Part shown: positions 37,446-51,696 of the stretch, piece by piece
How the letters are laid out: each line of letters begins with the position of its first letter
Position numbering within the stretch: the first letter of the stretch is position 1
Source: Diogma glabrata
Lineage: Eukaryota > Arthropoda > Insecta > Diptera > Cylindrotomidae
Direction of reading: 5' to 3'
Assembly (NCBI GenBank): GCA_963693315.1
Contig: OY856188.1
Location: 189,525,897-189,589,896 of the forward strand
DNA length: 64,000 bases
The notes under the pieces: model-generated
What the model saw: only the letters and a program-made list of their open reading frames with translations
Databases searched by the model: none
What the model was told of the DNA's origin: nothing
Position numbers and translations under genes: made by a program

Positions 37446-38348
37446 TAGTGATTGCAAATTACCCGATTTCAAATTACCCGGTTACTCGATTAGTATTTTC
37501 CAAATTACCCGGATTACCCGGATAACCCGGGTAGTTATAAAAAAATTAAAAGATGAAAAACAATAAAAAAAACGATTTTTATTTTTGTTTTTCAAGACTT
37601 TAAGTCTTATCGACCTATGTTTAATATTCTAATTTACTGTCTAAAAACCTCACAGTAGTAAACTAAAAATTGATCATTTTTTAATTGTAAAATAATATTT
37701 CAAAAATATTAAAGCATTTAGGGTAGCTGTACTCATCCGATTTCGTATTTTTTTTTAAATTCCTGCAATAGAAAAAACCCGCTCCGATAAAGTGGATGTT
37801 GGCTTCACGATCAATAACGATTGATTTAAATTTTCTATCATTTTTTTCGGTTTCCTTTATTTACATACAACATTTTCAACTTATCATAATATATTTACCG
37901 TTTCTATTTTAAACTAAATATAAACAAATAATAACCAATGAAGATCCTTAATCTTTTATGACTTAATTTTAATTTTAGTAAGAACTAAAATTCCATAAAT
38001 TTTGTTATGTGTTCTTCGTCGTTTTTCTGTTGTTTTCGTAATCCAAACAATAATAATTAACTAGAGGGCAGTTTAATGTTTACGGATGTGGTTGGTTTAA
38101 TGTTTATGGACATATTTCAATTTGTATGGTTAGAATAGAATGATTTGTCAACAACTACCTAGCATAAAGAATAATTCAAATTTGCAAAAAGAGAATGAGC
38201 TGAATTTTATTTTGTAAATTTTATTGAGAAAAAACTGGATCTTTTGTTGTTCGGGTATTCGACCAAAATATCCGGATATTAAATACCCGAAAAATCTTCC
38301 TAAATACCCGGGTATCCGGGTACCCGGATACCAAGATTGCAAACACTA
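37446..38348. mobile_element. 903-bp hAT-like element with ACCCGG subterminal motifs
   Basis: The ends are TAGTGATTGCAAA and its inverted partner (TAGTGTTTGCAA), flanked by exact 8-bp duplications ATTGTGAT (37438-37445 and 38349-38356). TIRs of the YARNG form plus an 8-bp duplication are hAT hallmarks. Near both ends AAATACCCGGGTA/ATTACCCGG-type motifs are repeated, with a spacer of about 700 bp that has no transposase ORF. The arrangement parallels the element at 7920-8474 with a different motif. Confidence 0.9.
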
Positions 38349-38490
38349 ATTGTGATCATTATTGATACCACAATTACTTTTCTTAAGTCTGTGTTGGTTC
38401 ATTGGATAGCTATGAGAATTGTAATAAAGTAAAAAAAGCGATGTAAAAGGATATAGAGTAAAATTTATACAGGCCACATATATATTTCAA

Positions 38491-39111
38491 TTATTGAGTT
38501 TGAAAAATTATTTCAGTAAAATAATTGGTATTGAGTGCCAACAATTTCAATAAGAAAGATGGATAAGTGATATTGGAAAATTCATTTATCCTCAACGAGG
38601 TATTAAGTAAATACAGGTAAACAAATATGTAATTAGTACAAAGCAGCCCATAGAGTGTGAATTTCAAAAAAGTCCATGAGCATAAGTTTGTTGCGTCGCA
38701 TTTCAGTGCTTTACAAAAAAGGAAAGAATTCATGTTAAGGAATGAAGTGCATTTGTGTGCAGATGATTCGTTTTCATCACCATTGCCATTATAAAATTCA
38801 TAAAGCGGGGCAGTATTGGAGAATTCGTTTATCCTCAACGAGGTATTGAGTAAATACAGGTAAATAAATATATAACTAGTACAATGCAGCCCATAGAGTG
38901 TGAGTTTCAAAAAAATCAATGAGCATAAATTTGTTGCATCGCATTTCAGTGCTTTACGAAAAAGGAATGAATTCATATTAAGGAATGGTGCGCATTTGTG
39001 TGCAGATGATTTATTTTCATCACCATTGCCATTGTAAGATTCATAAAGCGGAGCAGAATATTTCATTTCGTGTATAAGATTTACTAAATACACAATAACA
39101 ATATAATTCAT
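38491..39111 (-). CDS. 206-codon ORF spanning a 243-bp duplication, LINE B spacer
   Basis: Two copies (38571-38813 and 38814-39056) of 243 bp keep the same open frame because 243 is a multiple of three. Each copy reads an 81-residue unit with YNGNGDENKSSAHKCAPFLN-like and ALKCDATNLCS words and ends in LLNTSLRINEFSN. The two units differ at about a dozen residues. The frame lies between ORF1 and ORF2 of the LINE on the same strand. It may be a chance open frame in a duplicated spacer or a third LINE ORF; no domain is recognised. Confidence 0.3.
   Translation of the reverse strand: MNYIVIVYLVNLIHEMKYSAPLYESYNGNGDENKSSAHKCAPFLNMNSFLFRKALKCDATNLCSLIFLKLTLYGLHCTSYIFIYLYLLNTSLRINEFSNTAPLYEFYNGNGDENESSAHKCTSFLNMNSFLFCKALKCDATNLCSWTFLKFTLYGLLCTNYIFVYLYLLNTSLRINEFSNITYPSFLLKLLALNTNYFTEIIFQTQ
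38571..39056. repeat. 243-bp tandem duplication
   Basis: TATTGGA(A/G)AATTC at 38571 and 38814 starts two neighbouring copies of about 90 % identity, ending near 39056. Confidence 0.9.
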
Positions 39112-39160
39112 TTGAACAATTATTGGATAACGAAGGAGGAATTTCTTTTATCCCGCAATC

Positions 39161-40806
39161 TCAGAGATCTGCAGGATTGTTGTCAGAGAAGTCTTTGGGG
39201 TTGGAGGGATCCAAGTCAAAACCAACAATGTTATCTACTGAGTTTTTTGTATAAGATGACAACACTGTAACCATTTTTTTAAGATTTATGCTAAGGTTAA
39301 TAATCTCATGATCCCTATTAACATTGTCGTCATCTGATTTGGATATATTTTCACCTATTTTGACAGTGTCTTTGACCAATAACAAGAGATCTATTTGTCC
39401 ATCCTTGATATCATTAATCTCAGACCTTAGTTTTTCGTTTTCCTTCTTAATATACTCTTTGAATTCATTCAATTCTGATAACACTACTTTGTATTCATTT
39501 TGATGTTTGATCAAATTTTCATTATTTTTCTTTAATTTGTCGTTTTCTTTTATTAGCAAGGATAACATTACCTTTTGTTTGTTATGTTGATTCTGTAGAG
39601 TTGTTGAGTTATCAATCTTCCTTATAGAAAGAGCCGGTGGTAGCATCGGGAATTGTTCAGGGCTATATTTGAATATTGGAGAAGTTATTTGTTCTTTAGC
39701 TTCTTTAAAGGAGATTTTTTTAACTGTCATTAACGTTTTGATTTCTTTTTGCCTTTGATATTCTGCACATTCCAGGTGATTTGTTTTGAATGGTTTTCTA
39801 CAATGCATGCAGAAGGCCTCGTTAGGACAGATGTTGGTTGGGTGATCCAAGCTATAACAGTTAAAACACCTATTATTACCTCTACAATTATTTATCGTAT
39901 GTCCATAAATGAGACATTTATAACAAAGACGAGGTTTTAAGGTATAAGGAGTAACGGGTCTTTTGACGCTGGAAATTGTTATTTGTTCAGGTAATGTATT
40001 TTTTCTAAAAGTGACAATAACGGATGAAGTATCTTCAGCCATTTTTGTGTCAGGGTTCCATCTGGTAAGCCTTTTTAGATTTACTATTCGATCGAATGGA
40101 TTTAATTCTTTCCATAATTCGTCAATTTTAATATTCATGGAAATAAATTTGATTATGCCTTTTGACTCGACAAAGGCGTTTGGAATATAAGCCTTATATT
40201 CATGATTGAGAAGAAAAAAGTCAATTAGTGAGTTGGCTGTGTCTAAATCTCTTGTTTTCACCCTTATTTTATTTCTGCTCATCTGAAATACTTCAAGGAT
40301 TACGCCTATATTTAATTTTTTCTAGTGGATAGACATAGACAAGTCGTCTATGTAATTGCCCTCTATTATTAGAATGTAAGGTCCAATGTCACTGTGTTTG
40401 TATTTATTTACAATGTTATCTGAAGATTTTTCCTGTACAGATATACTGTTTGATTTAGAGTACTGATTTAGAGTACTGATTTAGAGTACTGATTTAGAGT
40501 TAGTATGTTGTTTGGATTTATATGACTTATTGGAGCCATTTGCGCCGATTTTAAAATTACATTATCCAAATTGTCTGTATTGGCATCAGTTTCAGATATA
40601 TAAGAAGAAATGGAAGCATTGTCCATATTTGAGGGTATATCGTTATCACCCTTATCAGAATCCGAAAGCGTTTTTGATACCGACAAGCCATCTTTAGTCA
40701 GACTGGATTTAATTACTTTGTTATCTTTGGAGGATGGCCCTAGCCTTTTGCTTTTCCTATTTGTATTATCCATCTTTACTGTATTAAACAAACTCATAAT
40801 TACCAC
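39161..40806 (-). pseudogene. LINE B ORF1, gag-like protein with three Cys-rich knuckles
   Basis: The C-terminal frame (40282-39161) shows an RRM-like segment (LKRLTRWNPDTKMAED) followed by RLCYKCLIYGHTINNC, NRCFNCYSLDHPTNIC and AFCMHCRKPFKTNHLEC, three CCHC-type knuckles. A long coiled-coil-like region rich in K/E/N follows (ENDKLKKNNENLIKHQNEYK). Upstream the same frame continues through a TAG near 40328, and a 13-bp repeat at 40452-40502 breaks the junction with the N-terminal part (40806-40468; contains NRKSKRLGPSSKDNK). In I-type LINEs this protein packages element RNA. The ATG of the N-terminal part is at 40806 or 40794. Confidence 0.8.
40452..40502. repeat. 13-bp minisatellite, four copies, within LINE B ORF1
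   Basis: GATTTAGAGTACT begins at 40452, 40465, 40478 and 40491. Thirteen is not a multiple of three, so each gain or loss of a unit changes the ORF1 frame. Confidence 0.9.
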
Positions 40807-40914
40807 GGACTATCCCGTGAAGTATAGAAAATTGTTGTCAAAGACCGTAGTACTAATTCTGACATTGTTTAGCAAAGAATGTCGAGTGCACAAGGGGTTT
40901 TTAATGACTTTTAT

Positions 40915-41340
40915 CAGGGTTGTGCCGTAGACAAAATAGATTACTTTACATGTATAGATTACGCATAGATTACGTGTAAATTACGCGGGATATTTTCGTG
41001 TAATGTATAATGTAAACTATAATGTAATCTATTTAATTGATATGTGAATTCTAAAATTTTTAGCAATAAATTAACTTTTTTCAAAATCGCAAGACCTTGT
41101 TTTTGACAATATTATTGACATATTAGACAATATTATTGACATATTAAACATATTATTGACAATATTAGATCATATCTTTTAAGAAAAAATTTTCAGTTGG
41201 GATAATACAATATTTCCACATATTTTTTCTTAAATCAAAATTAATAGATTACGCAAAATTTACATAGATGACATAGATTACATTAAATAGATTACATGTA
41301 ATGTAATCTATTTTAGATTACGCGTAGAAGAACAACCCTG
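40915..41340. mobile_element. 426-bp hAT-like MITE with TAGATTACGT-type motif array
   Basis: The ends are CAGGGTTGTGC on the left and, inverted, CAGGGTTGTTC on the right; CAGGG is a classical hAT start. Flanks ACTTTTAT and GTTTTTAT (offset by one base) match at six of eight positions. Words such as AATAGATTAC, TAGATTACGC and TGTAATCTAT recur in both orientations near the ends. No coding capacity. It abuts the 5' side of LINE B. Confidence 0.75.
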
Positions 41341-41855
41341 CGTTTTTATCCACCGCCCTTAGAATTCTTTTATTCAAAAGAAGGAAGAGAAGTGTGTTTG
41401 AATGTGTGTCAACTGACAACCAGTGCAAATAGATGAGCTTCGGAAAATCTTGATTAAAAGGTTAATAATAAAAACGATGCTCAAAACTATCGAATCTACG
41501 ATTCAAGTGATTAAATTATTGTAAAATGAAATACGAGAATTTATTATTTTATAAAATGGTTACCAACCGTAAAAATTAATAATTTAACAATTGATGAGCT
41601 TAGTCGATAGTAATAAGAGATGTGAAGTAAATCGATTTCCGCAATTAGTTGTAACATTGCTTGACACAACGTTAGGCCAAGAGTATTTTATGTATTTCAC
41701 CAACAAGAAAAAAAATTCAATGTGGCCTACGCCAAGAAAAATCTCTAAAATATGTCTATTTAGCAAGTCATATGAAAAATAAAAGGATCAAAAAGTTCAA
41801 AATTACCCCAAGTAGGTAGTCACACACATGAAAGCTATTATTTGTACAGATGTTC
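41341..41855. other. Spacer, nothing recognised
   Basis: No motif, array or inverted end identified; short ORFs on both strands overlap each other (41584-41782). Confidence 0.4.
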
Positions 41856-41883
41856 CATATATATATATATATATATATATTAA

Positions 41884-42199
41884 GGTGGCCCTTATTTTCA
41901 AAAGTCTAAATTTCTTTGGTCTCACCCCCTAAAAAGTGAAGGTTTGATGTGAAAATAATATAACAATTTAATTTTTGGTGATTTTTCAAGTTTTTCGCGT
42001 GTCGCAGAGCTGTTGAAAATGAGAAAAATTGACATTTTTCACCTTTTTTTTGTTTTGCTCAACCCTGCTACATTATATACAACCCTGGTATCCAAAATGT
42101 ATCTTTTTTCTTATAGAGAATTTAATTACCTTTCCAACGACACCAATTTTAACAATATCGGTGTAGAAATGGCTGAGTTATGAATTTTTATTTTACAGA
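41884..42199. repeat. Left TIR of the TTAA element
   Basis: Contains TGGTCTCACCCCCTAAAAAG, CGCGTGTCGCAGAGCTGTTG and CGACACCAATTTTAACAATA, each found inverted in the right TIR. Confidence 0.9.
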
Positions 42200-42266
42200 T
42201 TAACCCAGGGTTAATACAAATAAACAATTTATTTAATTTTATAATAATTTTATTTGTTGCTCATAA

Positions 42267-45228
42267 TTATTTCATTGTTGTAGATGATAATGTGCTTTTG
42301 TTATGTGACGGAAATTTTTGTCGATAATTTTTTACTACCTGAAGCAAGTATTGTTTTTCATCTTCTTTTTTAGTTAAAATTTTGTTAAATTCTTCAATTA
42401 ATTTAACGCCACGTTCAGCTGTGTCATTTACAACTTTTAAATTAGTAATTAATTCTAATCCTTTTTTATAATCTTCACGCGATGTCCATGTTGATGGATC
42501 ACATTCCAAGAATGCTGTTGATATATTGAACCGCTTGAAAAGATTATTTGTGTTTGCCGTAATAAAGTCACTCAAATCAATTGATCTGTATGTTTCGATT
42601 ATGGTTGAAGGTTTTACACGTATACGTTTGCAGGTTTCAATTGCATTATCAATAGACTTAAGTGTTTGTACCATTTTTTTCTTCAACTGCACTGAAACAT
42701 TTTTATCAAAAAATGAAAAAGCTATCGCTTCATCTGACAAATACCATAGATATCCAGAAAACTTTTTAATAACGGCATAAGATAACTCTTTATCAATTTC
42801 TATATAATCACATAAATCTTTTAGAAAGTTCAAATCATTTTGTAGTGCTTCTGCAGATATAGGACATCTAAACCAATATTTGACATAAAATTTAACGACA
42901 AAAATACACATTTCTTTTAATCCTTTTTCTTCTTTTTTTTTTAGTTTTAATTGATCTCTGTAAATGTATATTTTCAAACAATATAGCGCTTTTGCCATCC
43001 ATCTAGCGTGATGAACTGGCCCTGGAGAACGAATATTCTTAATATTACTATTGCCAAGAAAAATCATCGTTAACTGCAATAATCAATAATAATAGTCGTC
43101 TCTACATATTGGTTTTTTATATTCATGCAAACAGAAATTCATAATATCGTCAATATCGTCTTTGAATTTATCTGCTATATCTTCTTCTTCAATTCCTGTT
43201 TTATATTCATTTTGATTTATTTTTGACCATCATTTTTGGAAATTGGAAAATATTGATGGTACTGGACCAGAGGAAGTGCTACATATTTTCAATTCAAAAA
43301 CAGCTCTCAAAACAAGTTCAGAAATGTGGTGTCTGCATGGTAAATAAAGAAGACTTCTTTCAAGCTTTTGCTTCAATAGCGTGCATGCGCCGTTGTATAT
43401 GCCAGTATTGGAACTTGTTGTGTCAAAGCACATAGCTTGTATATGATTTTTTAGGTCCCATTCTGTTAATAACTCAAATACAGCTGATGCCATTTCTTCT
43501 CCTGTTCCACCATCAAGTTTTGGTACACCTAATAACTGTTCAACGTTATTTTGAGTTATGATAACAGGAAGTCGATCTACTTTTTCGCTTCCAGTTATAT
43601 CAGGCAGAATTTTACCATCCCAATGTACTACAATGCCGTTGGATGCCTTAAAAATCAAATTAAAATGTTTATAATTTATTTAAATTATTTCATAAATATG
43701 TATCAAATTATTGCAGGCTTCAGATAATTATCAACCGCGCATAATTCGCAAATGAATTAAATTTTTGGTTCCCCAAAATTTTAATTCGTTCGTAAATTTA
43801 AATTTTTTTTTTGCGAATCGAAAGAATTAAATTTTCGATTCTTCAAAATTTTTAATTCGTTCGCAAATAATTTTAATTTTAGAATTTAAATTTTATTTTT
43901 TTGCGAACCAAATGAATCTAATTTTCGATTCCTAACTTTTTTTAATTCGTTCGCGTATTTAGATTCTATTTTTGAAAAAATAAAAAACGAATTTGATTCA
44001 TTTGATTCGTAAAAAAAAATTCTAATTCTAAAAATAAAATTTAAATTCGCGAATTAAAAATTTTGAAGAATCGAAAATTTAATTCATTCGATTCGCAAAA
44101 ATATAAAATTTAAATTCGCGAAAGAATTAAAAATTGTAAAAATAAAATTCGCTAATGAATTAAAAATTTTAAAAATAAAATTCGCGAATGAATATTTTAA
44201 AAATAAAATTCGCGAATGAAAAAAAAATGAAAAAGAATTGAATTTTCGATTCGCGAGTGATATTTATCCGAAGACTGAATTTTATTCCATACCTTGAAGT
44301 CTGTTTTTATTTGTAATGCTGTTTCAATTCGATTTAATGTACGACAACGCTGTATAGATGTTCTAATTATTACTAAATTATCAACAGAATGGCCTAATGC
44401 TTCTGCTACAGCAATGATAATATGAATTGCAAATCTGTCACTCACTTTGCATTTCTCTAATGTGGCAACAAGTCTTGGATTTATAAAATTTGTTCGACCT
44501 CTTCGAGTAATTGTTGTTGATAATGTAGCTGCTGATGATGTGGATGCTACAGCATCTACCGCTATTCGCTTTGCAAATAATTTACTTTCAACTTCACTTT
44601 CACTTGAACTTGTATACGTTTGCGCTTCAAAAACTAAAAAAAAAATTATTATTTATTATAACGTAAAATGCTAATATGATTTACCATGTTCATTTCTTTC
44701 ATAATATTTTCGTTTACGGTTTGCTTCTTGTTGTTCCTTTTCAAATCTCTTCTGTTCCTTTTTTGCTAATTGCAAATCAACTCCACTCATATAACCTGGG
44801 CGTCCTTTTTGTCTTTGCATAATTAAAAAATCTTTATCTTCTTGTATTGTCATTTCTGTTAATGCATTTGTATGGGATATATCAAACAAATCGTCCATTT
44901 TATCTAAAAACTCTTGTTCTATCTTTATTTGCGTTTCGGTTCGCCTACTTGAAGACTTATATATACTTCTCCATTCATTATACAGTTTTTCAACTTTAGC
45001 TATGCGATGTTGTAAATCACGCACCATTATTCTTGATTTCCGCCAAAACACGGATAATTCGTCAATAACTAAAGCTGCACTATCTCTAAGAGATAATTTC
45101 ACGACACGCATATTATAAAACAATCCAGAAAGAACTTGTTTATTTGACGGCAATTTAGCACTGCATATTTGTGAATGTAGGTTACCAATTAAATAAATAT
45201 TTGGCCGGCTTGCAGTTCCTGTTGTCAT
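42267..45228 (-). pseudogene. Transposase gene of the TTAA element, four exons, one stop
   Basis: Exon 1 (45228 to about 44684) has ATG MTTGTASRPNIYLIG, a basic coiled region and the word GRPGYMSGVDLQLAKKEQK, ending at a GTAAAT donor. Exon 2 (about 44633-44297) starts after a T-rich AG acceptor and ends ...KTDFK at a GTATGG donor. The following intron holds a MITE. Exon 3 begins near 43648 with IVVHWDGKILPDI and includes MCFDTTSSNTGIYNGA and CRHHISELVL, then a TGA at 43227-43229 followed by TGG. Exon 4 (about 43079-42267) begins NDDFSW/MIFLGN-like and contains SPGPVHHARWMAKALYCL and, near its end, VVNDTAERGVKLIEEFN. The likely DDE triad is D in HWDGK, D in CFDTT and E in TAERG; this is inference. 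Total length is about 600 residues, and the single TGA is the only clear inactivating change. Confidence 0.75.
43714..44277. mobile_element. 564-bp MITE with TTCGCGAAT-type motif arrays, in a transposase intron
   Basis: The ends are about 26-bp imperfect TIRs: CAGGCTTCAGATAATTATCA on the left, and CAGTCTTCGGATAAATATCA in reverse on the right. CAG starts suggest hAT; the flanks AATTATTG and AATTTTAT match only partly. The interior is full of AATTCGCGAAT, GATTCGCAAAA and similar words in both orientations, giving a largely self-complementary element. Confidence 0.75.
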
Positions 45229-45962
45229 TGTAATTAATATTTTATTTCCTTAGGTAATATCTCAATAATTTATTTAATATTAACCAAATTTATATGTGTT
45301 ATTTCTAAATCGAATGGAAATGTCATTGTTCATCGGTTATTATTTGTGTTGTCGCTATGAAGTTAAGTGTTATTTACATTACGCTATGCGTAGTAAACAT
45401 TATATACCTCATTTGAATATGAAATACTGATTTGTATTCGAAATTAAGTTACATAATTAAAAATAATGTAAATAAATAAAACAATTATAACTTATAAGCA
45501 ATAAATAAAATAATTACTAATTTAAAGAGATTATTTAATCTAAGTAAATCTAAATATCCCCATTTATATTCTGTTCAATACACACATACATTTATACGGG
45601 ATATAATTGCGCAAGCAATAATTTCCTGGCCTGCGTCCAATACTAGCTGTGTGCATGCTGTAGTGTTACCATAACCGTTTTAATAGAATACAGTATAAAC
45701 ATAGAACTATCGCAAGTATATGCAGCAACAATGAATATTCTATCAATATATCAACAATATAATCATTGATGTAGATGTTTTAAATTTATTGCAGATCCAT
45801 CTAATAAACATTTCATACATAATTTTATCAGCCGGTATCGATTGATGTATAAAACTTTATTCCAGCTTATTCCATTCCCGAGTTATAAGTAATTTGAGTT
45901 GTTTGTGCTCGAGCACATCTATACCACCGAAAATATTTTACAATAAATAAAATACCATCAAT

Positions 45963-46286
45963 AAAATATTGTAAAAATTCATAACTCAGCCATTTCTACA
46001 CCGATATTGTTAAAATTGGTGTCGTTGGAAAGGTAATTAAATTCTCTATAAGAAAAAACATCTTGGATATCAGGGTTGTACATAATGTAGCAGGGTTGAG
46101 CAAAACAAAAAAAAGGTGAAAAATGTCAATTTTTCTCATTTTCAACAGCCCTGCGACACGCGAAAAACTTGAAGAATCACCAAAAATTAAATTGTTATAT
46201 TATTTTCACATCAAACCTTCACTTTTTAGGGGGTGAGACCAAAGATTTTGTATAAATTAATTTCTTCCATATAAATAAGGGCCACC
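45963..46286. repeat. Right TIR of the TTAA element
   Basis: Inverted counterpart of 41884-42199 with a few substitutions and a different segment of about 30 bp between AATAAGGGCCACC and the CTTTGGTCTCACC word. Confidence 0.9.
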
Positions 46287-49443
<3,157 letters not shown>

Positions 49444-49447
49444 AGAC

Positions 49448-49753
49448 TGTAGCGGCACTTACGAGTGTAGCTATATTATACTCCACGTATCTCACTATAA
49501 CTTTTTATATTAATAAACAGTTTTTAACTAAAACAAAAGATATCAAATTCCAAGCGCTTGACGCAGCAATTCTGTTATTTCGATATATTAAAAAGAAGAA
49601 TATATATTCATTTATGTGTTGTGCCGCGGTTAGTGTAACTTATAATAAATGAATATTACAAATAAATATTAAATGTTAACCTGTGTGTTTTATTCAATAT
49701 AAATACAATCTGAAACATATATAAATATAAATCCTGAATATGAATATAATATA
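49448..49753 (+). repeat. 5' LTR of gypsy B
   Basis: 306 bp, starting TGTAGCGGCACTTACGAGTG and ending GAATATAATATA (TG...TA ends rather than TG...CA). It differs from the 3' LTR only at one base (AAATGTTAACC against AAATGCTAACC). AATAAA-type words lie in its second half. Confidence 0.97.
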
Positions 49754-49771
49754 TGGCGACCTGGCCACGAG
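49754..49771 (+). promoter_or_regulatory. Primer binding site
   Basis: TGGCGACCTGGCCACGAG follows the 5' LTR immediately. TGG is the complement of the tRNA CCA end. TGGCGACC is, as I recall, the start of the tRNA-Arg site used by mdg1/412 elements; the remaining bases are not certain to match. Confidence 0.75.
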
Positions 49772-50353
49772 AGGCGAATGCTGAAATTAAAAAAAAAAAC
49801 TACCAACCGCGAGCGAATTGTAAAACTATAACAAACACCATACAATCCAGCAACCATAATCAATACCATCAATTCATCATACCATACGTTTTGTGATATT
49901 CAACTCATCATACCATACGGATTGTGAAACAACACCCAACACAACACGCATTCAGCAACCACAATACAGATTGGACGATGCTAACAATCAAACAGATTCC
50001 TGTTGTTCGAGAAGGAATCAAAGGATATAGTCAGGTACAAAATTTTATTTTCTAAAGTGCAAGTGAAATATCATTATCATGTGCTAAACGGAAAGAAAAA
50101 TCCAATTACATGTACACGTATTCAAATGTTTTATATACACGTACAAATGAGAGATTGTATCATGTAAAATTCTCATATAAAACTCATTCATATAAAAATT
50201 TTTAAATAATAATTTTAATAATAATCTTTCAATAAGATAAAACCTAAAGTAAACAAAAAAGAAGAATTAAGAATTATTTAAACTAAACTCTTTTTTTTTA
50301 CACTCAATTTCTATAAGAATAAGAAAAATAAATTTTCAATTTTTCTTTATACG
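49772..50353 (+). other. Leader of gypsy B, first part
   Basis: About 580 bp of untranslated leader between the primer site and the small leader ORF; no motif recognised. Confidence 0.5.
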
Positions 50354-50626
50354 ATGTGCAACTCAAAAGTTGACGCACCGATTAAAACAAAAAACGAAAA
50401 CAGCGTAATTCACCTTGAACACTTAGAAAAAATTAGCGTATTGCACGAAAAGGTAGACAACCAAACTACAATATTATACTACAGTATAGTAATAATTGGT
50501 ATAATTTTATTCCTAACATTTCTCTATATTGTATATAGAGTTACTTTAAAAAAAATAAGTGTACAAATAACCCGTGCGGTTACCCAAGAAAATTTAAACC
50601 AAATTGGAAATAACGTAAACATATAG
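50354..50626 (+). CDS. Leader ORF of gypsy B: small single-pass membrane protein
   Basis: A 90-codon ORF with an ATG start. The N-terminal 40 residues are polar and helical (HLEKISVLHEKVDNQTT). A strong transmembrane segment follows (about residues 42-65: YYSIVIIGIILFLTFLYIVY). A basic juxtamembrane and a polar tail close it (RVTLKKISVQITRAVTQENL). It lies in the same strand and inside the LTR boundaries, 1.07 kb before gag, so it belongs to the element. No frame break. It is not a retroviral env (too short, no signal peptide or furin site). Function unknown: a membrane tether for assembly or a fusogen-like accessory are guesses. Chance ORF is possible but the hydrophobic block with flanking charges is well formed. 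Confidence 0.6.
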   Translation: MCNSKVDAPIKTKNENSVIHLEHLEKISVLHEKVDNQTTILYYSIVIIGIILFLTFLYIVYRVTLKKISVQITRAVTQENLNQIGNNVNI

Positions 50627-51696
50627 ATTATTATAAATAATTATAATTTTTTCTCCTTAAAAAGATTTATAGTTAAATACTTGTTTGATTAACCAAATAA
50701 ATTCAGAAAACTCTAAATAAGAATACGATTCAAACAACTTAAGAATTGTTTTTTTTTTAATGCTAACAATTTATATGAAACAGTCTCATAGTTTTATTAG
50801 AGATTGGTTGTTAAATCTTTTATTCCAACAAACATATTTCCTTAGATAATTAAATTAAGTTAAAAAAATAAAATTTTTATTCTTAATAAGAATTAGAATT
50901 GAGACGTTATACTTGATGAGACTAAAATGCCTCATACACTTTTGATTTTTAATAAATGAAAGAAAGTGTTAAGAAAGTAAATTCGTATTTACAATAATAA
51001 TTTGTTTTGAATTTTATTAACAAAATACTTTTATATACTTATATATTTTATACATTTTACATTGAAACCAATTGTATAAAAAATGATTAATCCGATTTAA
51101 TATTTGACTTCAGTTAGTGCATTTTTTTTTACATTTGATTTCGCCGAGTGTTATTGTTGTAATTTTGTTTTTATTTGCCGAGTGTTGACACCACATACCC
51201 AAGTGAATTGAGATTTATTTTGTGATTAACAATTAAATAATCTTTCTTTGCATTATTTACAAGTAAGCTTTACATAATAAACAAGGAAACAAATGAAATG
51301 CGAGTTAATTATTGCTTATGATTTAATATGATTTAATTCCGTTATTATTAAATAAAACAAAAATAAAAATATAATCAGTAATTTCTTATCTACAAACAAA
51401 AAAAAATTTTTTTTGGTCTTTTTAAATGTTTAATATATTTTATGATGTCCAATGATGAACATATTGGTTTATAGTCATGAACTTACGTCATAGGCTTACA
51501 TTACACATCAATATGAGTGTCTAAACTATAATATGAGTGTTATTATATTTTTTTTACGAATTTAAAGCTTAAAAATAATGATGCTTGTTTTGTTTTCATT
51601 CATTTCTTTTACAAAAATAAAACAATTATTTCTTTTCAAATACCGAAACGATAATTAGTAAAATAGTAAAAATAATTTGCGAATAATAATTTCTTG
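50627..51696 (+). other. Leader of gypsy B, second part
   Basis: About 1.07 kb of AT-rich leader up to gag, without a further ORF. This total leader (1.94 kb) is long for a gypsy element. Confidence 0.5.

Larger units (their letters stand above)
31909..40914 (-). mobile_element. I-clade-like LINE with RNase H, nested and decayed
   Basis: The minus-strand order is ORF1 with CCHC knuckles, spacer, ORF2 with AP endonuclease, reverse transcriptase, RNase H and a C-terminal zinc domain, then a 3' end in an AT-rich tail. RNase H plus a gag-like ORF1 with knuckles is the I-superfamily layout. A mariner (33194-34483) and a hAT-like MITE (37446-38348) sit inside it, and another MITE abuts its 5' side (40915). 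It has several frameshifts and stops. The 5' limit is uncertain and may lie beyond the MITE. Confidence 0.85.

Noticed and set aside
44197..44445. Minus-strand ORF whose C-terminus runs into the MITE
   Set aside because: The real exon ends at the GT donor near 44296; the rest is intron and MITE sequence.
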